Assembly: GCA_022627495.1 (NCBI GenBank)
Contig: JAKEGJ010000007.1
Location: 1-45,681, forward strand
Direction of reading: 5' to 3'
From: Microcaldota archaeon
GTDB taxonomy: Archaea; Micrarchaeota; Micrarchaeia; Anstonellales; Bilamarchaeaceae
DNA length: 45,681 nt
Shown here piece by piece: positions 40,819 through 45,681 of the stretch. A model generated the notes under the pieces. It was not told where the DNA came from and made no database searches. It saw only the letters and a program-made list of their open reading frames with translations. Made by a program: the position numbers and the translations under genes. Numbering within the stretch: position 1 is the stretch's first letter; each line of letters opens with the position of its first letter.

Positions 40819-41087
40819 CTCCGTCGCTTGCGATAAATATTCCGTACCCAGTATCCCTTGAGGATTCTGAAGGTCATCGTGGAGAGGAGGAAGCCGAACG
40901 CCGGAATCAGCGCGTTTTGGAGGGGCTGGGGCGCGCCGATGCTCATGAGTATCAGCACAGATAGCGCGTATGTGAACGCTGCGATGACCGCCTTCCGGGT
41001 GATGCTTGTCTCCCATGCCTTGTCCGCCTCGACGCGCGCGTTGCGCTCCTTTATCGCCTCAATCTCAGCTATGACTTCTCCGGCCAT
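40815..41087 (-). CDS. Small two-helix membrane protein in the AmmeMemoRadiSam operon
   Basis: The 90-residue protein has a charged N terminus (EIEAIKERNARVEADKAWETSITRK) and two membrane helices separated by GAPQPLQNALIPAFG, then a basic end WVRNIYRKRRR. Its start directly follows the MEMO stop (TAG-ATG) and its stop overlaps amrA as ATGA, so it is tightly embedded in the operon. This layout suggests it recruits the system to the membrane; it is not a standard member of the three-gene set as I know it. Confidence 0.8.
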   Translation of the reverse strand: MAGEVIAEIEAIKERNARVEADKAWETSITRKAVIAAFTYALSVLILMSIGAPQPLQNALIPAFGFLLSTMTFRILKGYWVRNIYRKRRR

Positions 41088-41876
41088 CTACCTCTCCTCG
41101 TAGAACGCGTAGCAGCCGTATCCGACCACGCTCGATTTCGGGCCGGCGGTATCCCCGGAATTCCGGTAATCGAGGAGTACGCCTTTCCATTTTTTCTTCT
41201 TTGCGATGTGCATCAGCGTCAGAATCGCGGTCTTGCCGCATGCGTCACCTTCACGCCCGAATTCGGGTATGTCGAGCGAGGGCACCGCCTTGTTCGCGAT
41301 GCTGTCTATTTTCCTGGCGGTGTCGTAGTCGTTGTAGTGGCTCAGGTCGGAACTCGCTATAACAACTGTTTTGGCATCCAACTCCTTGATGATGCGTTCG
41401 GCAAGCTCCGCAGGCTCCACCTGGCCGCAAAGCAGGGGCCACACTTCGATATCCCTGTCCCCGCATATCACCTGCAGGAACGGGAGCTGCACCTCCAGGC
41501 AGTGCTCCGGCCCGTGCGCCTGGGGGAAAACGCTCACGGGCCAGCCGCTCGCGCTAATTGCCCTCACCCTCCCAAGCGGAGTTTCCCAGAGCCCGTATCC
41601 GGACTCGCACGCGCCGGGGAACGTTGCGTAGTGCGAAGGCCCCAGAATTATCGCCTTGTCGAATTTCGCCTTCGAGAGCGCCTTGTAGCCGTATGCGGCG
41701 ATGGGGCCGGAATATATGTATCCGGCATGGGGCACCACAATCCCCCTGACCTTCCCTTTCACATCCACGTCTCCTGCGAGCCGCAGGTACCTCTCTATAA
41801 TCGTCCTCAGTTCCTGCGCATCATCGGGATAGAATGCCCCCGCCACCGCCGGCTCCCTGACTTCCATACCGGTCAT
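41088..41876 (-). CDS. amrB: MEMO-family protein of the AmmeMemoRadiSam system
   Basis: ATG 41876 overlaps the radical SAM stop as ATGA (41867 is a second choice). The roughly 262-residue protein has REPAVAGAFYPDD, VVPHAGYIYSGP, ILGPSHYATFPGACES and IASSDLSHYNDYDTA, matching the MEMO fold related to LigB-type dioxygenases. The His residues of PHAGY and PSHY plus the later Cys of CGKTAI form a putative metal site. Human MEMO1 binds metal ions. Function in archaea is unknown. Confidence 0.95.
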   Translation of the reverse strand: MTGMEVREPAVAGAFYPDDAQELRTIIERYLRLAGDVDVKGKVRGIVVPHAGYIYSGPIAAYGYKALSKAKFDKAIILGPSHYATFPGACESGYGLWETPLGRVRAISASGWPVSVFPQAHGPEHCLEVQLPFLQVICGDRDIEVWPLLCGQVEPAELAERIIKELDAKTVVIASSDLSHYNDYDTARKIDSIANKAVPSLDIPEFGREGDACGKTAILTLMHIAKKKKWKGVLLDYRNSGDTAGPKSSVVGYGCYAFYEER

Positions 41877-42940
41877 TTCCAAACGCCCTTTATGGCGGCT
41901 TTGCAGAACCTGCACTTGCCGTCGATGATATTGATGTTTTGAATGTCATATCCCCTGCGGGTGACAAGCTCCTTGCCGCATTTGGGGCAAATCGTCGATT
42001 CGTAATCAGAATAGCTAAGGGGGACATTGCCGCAATAGACGTGCTTAATTCCGGCCATCTTACCAATTTCCCGGGCCTTGATTAGGATTTCCGGAGGCGT
42101 CGGCTCCTTGTCGCGGAGCTTGTAATCCGGGTGGAACGCGGTCACATGCCAGGGCATCTCCGGGTCCACGGACGCGAGGAACTCCGCCTCGGCCAGCAGC
42201 TCCTTCTCGTCATCGTTCCAGTCCGGAATTATCAGCGTTGTGATTTCCACCCAGATTCCGAGCTTTTTCGCGTATTGAATGGAATCCTTGATTGGCTCGA
42301 AATCCGGCACCTTGCACAGTTCTGTATAGAATTTTTTGTTGTACGCCTTGAGGTCGATATTCGCAGCGTCGATATGCCCCTTTATCGCGTCCCAGCACTC
42401 GTGCGATTCGTAGCCGTTAGTCACATAGACGCCTTTGAGGCCCTTCTTCCTTGCGAGCTTCATAACTTCTATTGCGTACTCCGTGAATATTGTGGGCTCG
42501 TTGTAAGTGAACGAGATGGATTTGCATCCGCTGCGGATGGCCTCGTCCACGACGCGCTCCGGCGGCCATTCCTCGCACATGTCCACGAGCTTCTGGAAAT
42601 ACGACCGCCACTTCTGCGGGTCCTTCTGGCGTGCCTCATGGGGCGCCTGGCTGATGTCCCAGTTCTGGCAAAAGGAGCATGAAAAATTGCATCCGAAGGT
42701 CCCTATCGAAAAGCTCCTGCTCCCTGGCAGGAAGTGGAACAGCGGCTTCTTCTCTATAGGGTCGACATGCACCGCGCACGGCTTTCCGTATACGGTCAGC
42801 CTCAGCTTTCCGCCTTCATTCACGCGCACCCCGCAGAATCCTGCCTGGCCCTCCGCTATCCTGCAGTATCTCCTGCATGCCTGGCACTGGATTAATCCAT
42901 CGCCCAAATCCTTCGCAAGCATCTTCGCGGAAGGCCTCAT
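41873..42940 (-). CDS. amrS: Radical SAM enzyme of the AmmeMemoRadiSam system
   Basis: The 355-residue enzyme has an N-terminal Cys-rich segment ([19 protein letters not shown]), the cluster motif [23 protein letters not shown] and [14 protein letters not shown]-terminal zinc-ribbon follows ([23 protein letters not shown]). This matches the AmmeMemoRadiSam radical SAM family, distant relatives of pyruvate-formate-lyase activase. It opens the operon and overlaps amrB by ATGA. Substrate unknown. Confidence 0.96.
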   Translation of the reverse strand: MRPSAKMLAKDLGDGLIQCQACRRYCRIAEGQAGFCGVRVNEGGKLRLTVYGKPCAVHVDPIEKKPLFHFLPGSRSFSIGTFGCNFSCSFCQNWDISQAPHEARQKDPQKWRSYFQKLVDMCEEWPPERVVDEAIRSGCKSISFTYNEPTIFTEYAIEVMKLARKKGLKGVYVTNGYESHECWDAIKGHIDAANIDLKAYNKKFYTELCKVPDFEPIKDSIQYAKKLGIWVEITTLIIPDWNDDEKELLAEAEFLASVDPEMPWHVTAFHPDYKLRDKEPTPPEILIKAREIGKMAGIKHVYCGNVPLSYSDYESTICPKCGKELVTRRGYDIQNINIIDGKCRFCKAAIKGVWK

Positions 42941-42998
42941 GAACTGGCCTTCTCAGCATAAGTTAAAGTTCTTTCCGAGCCATACCAATCTGATTCAT

Positions 42999-43868
42999 AT
43001 GCCTGCGAAAAGCACGAGCACTTTAAAGTCCGGTCTTGCGCAGATGCTGAAGGGTGGCGTCATCATGGACGTCACTAACGCCGACCAGGCGCGCATCGCT
43101 GAAAAGGCCGGCGCAGTGGCCGTCATGGCGCTGGAGCGGGTCCCGGCGGATATAAGGGCGGCAGGCGGCGTTGCCCGGATGGCCGACCCGCTTAAAATAA
43201 AGGAAATCCAGGGGGCGGTAACCATTCCTGTGATGGCCAAATGCCGGATAGGCCATTTCGTGGAGGCGCAGGTGCTCGAGGCATTGGGCGTGGACTTCAT
43301 CGACGAAAGCGAGGTGCTGACGCCGGCAGACCCGCATTTCCATGTGCAGAAGAAAAGCTTCACGGTTCCATTCGTCTGCGGCGCGCGCAACCTGGCCGAG
43401 GCCCTCCGCAGGATAGACGAGGGGGCTGCGATGATACGCTCCAAAGGAGAGGCCGGGACCGGCAACATAGTCGAAGCCGTCCGCCACATCAGGACGATAA
43501 ACAACGAGATAGGCGCCCTGGCCGGGGGCGACCCCAGAACGCTTGCCAAGGAGTTCCGGGTGAGCGAGGGCATCGTGGCGCAGACAGCGTCGCTCGGCCG
43601 ACTTCCGGTCGTTAATTTCGCAGCAGGCGGCATCGCCACGCCTGCCGATGCTGCGTTGTGCATGCAGCTCGGGGTGGACGGCGTGTTCGTGGGCTCTGGG
43701 ATATTCAAGAGCGCTGAGCCGGCGAAGCGGGCGAAGGGCATCGTGGATGCGGTCGCGCACTTCAACGACCCGAAAAAGGTCGCCAGGGCGAGCGAAGGCC
43801 TGGGAGAGCCCATGCGGGGGCTCGAAATGTCGGCGCTCGAGACGAAAATGAGCGAGCGAGGCGCTTAG
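42999..43868 (+). CDS. pdxS: Pyridoxal 5'-phosphate synthase, synthase subunit PdxS
   Basis: ATG 42999 lies about 32 nt after TATA-like gttaaag, so the earlier open frame is not used. The 289-residue protein has the family start [29 protein letters not shown] with the Schiff-base lysine, [12 protein letters not shown] with the second lysine, and [16 protein letters not shown]. PdxS joins ribose-5-phosphate, glyceraldehyde-3-phosphate and ammonia into PLP. The ammonia comes from PdxT, encoded 325 nt downstream. Confidence 0.98.
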   Translation: MPAKSTSTLKSGLAQMLKGGVIMDVTNADQARIAEKAGAVAVMALERVPADIRAAGGVARMADPLKIKEIQGAVTIPVMAKCRIGHFVEAQVLEALGVDFIDESEVLTPADPHFHVQKKSFTVPFVCGARNLAEALRRIDEGAAMIRSKGEAGTGNIVEAVRHIRTINNEIGALAGGDPRTLAKEFRVSEGIVAQTASLGRLPVVNFAAGGIATPADAALCMQLGVDGVFVGSGIFKSAEPAKRAKGIVDAVAHFNDPKKVARASEGLGEPMRGLEMSALETKMSERGA

Positions 43869-43876
43869 GTGTTTTG

Positions 43877-44209
43877 TTGAGGGTCTGGGACATCGCCCCA
43901 AAACGGCTCTGCCGCAGCCATCTCCTGGGCGAGCACCGCGAGGTGCACGCCATATGGTCAATCCTCACTAAAGGCAAGAAGGGATATTCCCGCCACCCGG
44001 AGACGCTCCGCTGGAAGGGAAGGCTGAAGGCTCTGCACCTGCGCCATGAGGCGCTCGTCGCGGAATTTCAAAAGCGCGGCTATTCGCATTATAGCCCTCT
44101 CGATAAGAGGCTGGCTTGGGGCGAGGCGGTGCAGTCGGTCTATATCGACCGGCCAAATGAGCAGCTGATGATACTCAAAAGGAAGAAGTGCGGATGCGTA
44201 TGGAAATAG
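43877..44209 (+). CDS. Pyrimidine-dimer DNA glycosylase/endonuclease V-type protein
   Basis: A TTG at 43877 follows aggtg by 5 nt and gives RVWDIAPKRLCRSHLLGEHRE at the N terminus, in line with relatives; TTG 43874 is possible. The 110-residue protein has SHLLGEHREVHAIWSIL (with the Glu of T4 endonuclease V's active site), GYSRHPETLRWKGRLKALHLRHEALVAEF, and a basic end. The T4 enzyme cuts at UV dimers using its N-terminal Thr; here the residue after Met is Arg, so the nucleophile differs. It overlaps pdxT and follows pdxS by 8 nt. Confidence 0.75.
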   Translation: MRVWDIAPKRLCRSHLLGEHREVHAIWSILTKGKKGYSRHPETLRWKGRLKALHLRHEALVAEFQKRGYSHYSPLDKRLAWGEAVQSVYIDRPNEQLMILKRKKCGCVWK

Positions 44210-44805
44210 GCGTTCTGGGATTCCAGGGTTCTGTTGCCGAGCACATCGCGGCCACGAAAGAGGCCGCCCGTAAGCTTGGCATATCCTGCCGCGTATCCGA
44301 TGTCCGCACCTCAGCCGGCCTTGAAAGGCTCGACGGCCTGATTATCCCTGGCGGCGAGAGCACCACGATGTACAAGCTGTGCGAGCGCGAAGGGATGCTC
44401 GAGCGGATGCGGGAGGTGCCCGCGCTGTTCGGCACGTGCGCCGGTGCAATCCTGCTCGCAAAAAAAATCCACAATGAAGAAGAGGGCCAGAAGACGCTCG
44501 GCCTGATGGACATCGTCGTTGAACGGAACGCCTACGGTACGCAGACCGAGTCGTTCGAAGAAAATCTGGAAGTGCAACTGGGCCCCCCGGACTCGGAACC
44601 GGTAACAATGAGCGCAATTTTCATACGCGCCCCTAAAATCCGCTCCGCAGGGGAAAACGTAACCGTCCTGGCAAACAGGGGCGGTGAAATCGTCGCCTGC
44701 GGGCAGCGCGAAGGGGGGCGGTTCTACCTGGCGGCGTGCTTCCACCCTGAGCTTTCAACGACGCTCATCCACGAGCATTTTCTGCGCCGCCTGCTGTCTG
44801 GATAG
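44194..44805 (+). CDS. pdxT: Pyridoxal 5'-phosphate synthase, glutaminase subunit PdxT
   Basis: ATG 44194 has ggaag 8 nt upstream; ATG 44200 (MEIGVLGFQG) is equally possible. The roughly 203-residue class I glutaminase has GLIIPGGESTTMYKL, the nucleophile in FGTCAGAILL, ERNAYGTQTESFE and CFHPELS with the catalytic His-Glu. It releases ammonia from glutamine for PdxS. Its start lies inside the end of the repair gene, so pdxS, the repair gene and pdxT form one operon. Confidence 0.96.
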   Translation: MRMEIGVLGFQGSVAEHIAATKEAARKLGISCRVSDVRTSAGLERLDGLIIPGGESTTMYKLCEREGMLERMREVPALFGTCAGAILLAKKIHNEEEGQKTLGLMDIVVERNAYGTQTESFEENLEVQLGPPDSEPVTMSAIFIRAPKIRSAGENVTVLANRGGEIVACGQREGGRFYLAACFHPELSTTLIHEHFLRRLLSG

Positions 44806-44872
44806 CTTAAAAACCTAACTAATCATATACGGTTAGTTTCTACTTAATTGAAAGAATCAAGGTGATGCTAAT

Positions 44873-45388
44873 ATGGGTATCAGACCAGGAAGAGCCATCA
44901 GGGATGCCGACAAGGTCGCATGGACGCGCTTTTCTCGGAGCAAGCCGAGGAAATCCTTCATCAAGGCGATGCCGCATGCGGATCTGCACCAGTTCAGGAT
45001 GGGCTTCATGAAGCCGGATTACGACCTGGTCATGAGCCTTAAAAGCGAAGAGCCCGTCATAATCCGGGACAACGCCATCGAAAGCGCCAGGCAGAGCATG
45101 AACAAGCACCTGGAGAAGATGGCGCCCGGCGCGTTCTATTTCCATGTCCGCGTCTACCCCCACCACGTCATCCGGGAGAACAAGATGATTGCGGGCGCGG
45201 GCGCAGACCGTCTGCAAAAGGGAATGCGGCAGGCATTCGGCAGGCCGACCGACCGCGCAGCAAGGCTCAAGACGGGCACGAAGCTGTTCACCATCCACTC
45301 CTATAAGGCGAACGCACCCCACATGAAGGTGGCATTCGCGCGCGCGGTGCGCAAATTGTCGGGCAAGTTCCGGGTTGTTGTCGGTTAA
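44873..45388 (+). CDS. rpl10e: Ribosomal protein uL16 (archaeal L10e)
   Basis: The 171-residue protein begins GIRPGRAIRDADKVAWTRFS, has HADLHQFRMG, FYFHVRVYPHHVIRENKM, GADRLQKGMRQAFGRPTDRAAR and HMKVAFARAVRKL. It is a basic large-subunit protein near the peptidyl-transferase centre and tRNA elbow. It stands alone here, 67 nt after pdxT, with a TATA-like sequence before it. The basic residues and length agree with archaeal members. Confidence 0.97.
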   Translation: MGIRPGRAIRDADKVAWTRFSRSKPRKSFIKAMPHADLHQFRMGFMKPDYDLVMSLKSEEPVIIRDNAIESARQSMNKHLEKMAPGAFYFHVRVYPHHVIRENKMIAGAGADRLQKGMRQAFGRPTDRAARLKTGTKLFTIHSYKANAPHMKVAFARAVRKLSGKFRVVVG

Positions 45389-45529
45389 GCCCCGGCAAGC
45401 CGTATAGCCTGGTTTCCTTCCGCACAATCAAGTTGCCGCATTATCTTAATTTTCGCTCTTTGTGTTAGGTTGTGGTCATATCTTTATAAACTTATCCGTG
45501 CATAATAACCTACGGGAGAGGTGAGGTTC

Positions 45530-45681
45530 TTGGCTCACGATAAAATCAGGGTAGATGAACCGCTAATCAGCACGGATGTGGACAGTCTTATTCGGACAAT
45601 CGCAGAGAGGAAGAGGGTCCCCCTAAACGACCTTCGCCAGCTCTGCAGGATTGACAAGAAGACCATGGACAAGTGGATCGC
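45530..45681 (+). CDS. Helix-turn-helix protein, 5' part only
   Basis: A TTG at 45530 with gaggtgagg upstream, or GTG 45521, opens a frame running off the right edge (about 50 codons). It reads DEPLISTDVDSLIRTIAERKRV, then LNDLRQLCRIDKKTMDKWI, a helix-turn-helix of the kind found at the N terminus of archaeal regulators. A TATA box (ctttataaac, about 45482-45491) lies about 40 nt upstream. The remainder is outside the window. Confidence 0.6.
   Translation, partial: MAHDKIRVDEPLISTDVDSLIRTIAERKRVPLNDLRQLCRIDKKTMDKWI

Overview
The window is a gene-dense, GC-rich piece of an archaeal chromosome. Archaeal signs are AT-rich TATA boxes about 25-35 nt before starts, many leaderless or ATGA-overlapping genes, interrupted tRNA genes, Nop5 of box C/D RNPs, ribosomal uL16/L10e, archaeal-type AlaRS, GlyRS and HisRS, a short archaeal triosephosphate isomerase, a cupin-type phosphoglucose isomerase and the AmmeMemoRadiSam genes. 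The many tRNA introns, small lipoproteins and mixed gene content would fit a DPANN lineage such as Micrarchaeota or Diapherotrites, but I cannot fix the taxon from sequence alone. I see no transposase, integrase, rRNA or CRISPR array.

Layout. 1-2060: the 5' part of a secreted YadA-head-like protein, a secreted formylglycine-generating-enzyme-like protein, a four-unit array of structured repeats, and tRNA-Lys. 2140-11531: an MBL-like lipoprotein overlapping glyS, a HEPN-like gene overlapping a lipoprotein gene, alaS, a zinc-finger membrane protein, cupin-type pgi, and a phosphoribosyltransferase with an ECF-like S component. 11604-14944: a large Tat-type DUF362 protein, a 42-residue ORF, a multi-hairpin locus and tRNA-Gln. 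14985-24414: trkA-trkH, hisS, a half-HisA-like gene, a KaiC-like ATPase, the nop5-phosphoesterase-GNAT operon, tRNA-Pro and a HEAT-like solenoid.

25.3-35.9 kb is the most system-like region. Two adjacent operons share the same promoter layout, a TATA box followed after 7 nt by the palindrome GAATATATATTC. One encodes DUF5320, two NifX-like proteins and two MinD-type ATPases with inserted ferredoxin domains. The other encodes the DUF134 helix-turn-helix protein, a DUF5320-like peptide, a SpeH-like protein, a His/Lys-rich 50-residue peptide and a COG0731-type radical SAM protein. The parts resemble the orange-protein (ORP) Mo/Cu or Fe-S cluster set. They are followed by a thioredoxin-CcdA fusion, a zinc-ribbon protein, a znuABC-like importer, a CPCPLC peptide, a NikR-like regulator and a cupin.

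35.9-45.7 kb: tRNA-Thr sharing a base with the stop codon of a GGDEF protein, tRNA-Gly, a P-loop kinase, a small MscS-related membrane protein, tpiA, tRNA-Ser, the AmmeMemoRadiSam operon, pdxS and pdxT flanking an endonuclease-V-type repair gene, rpl10e, and a truncated helix-turn-helix gene.

All six tRNA genes are interrupted, with eight inferred introns, three of them outside the canonical 37/38 site. Several introns carry related hairpin elements. Many calls rest on motif recognition without a database search; starts were revised where ribosome-binding sites, TATA spacing or ATGA overlaps decided them.
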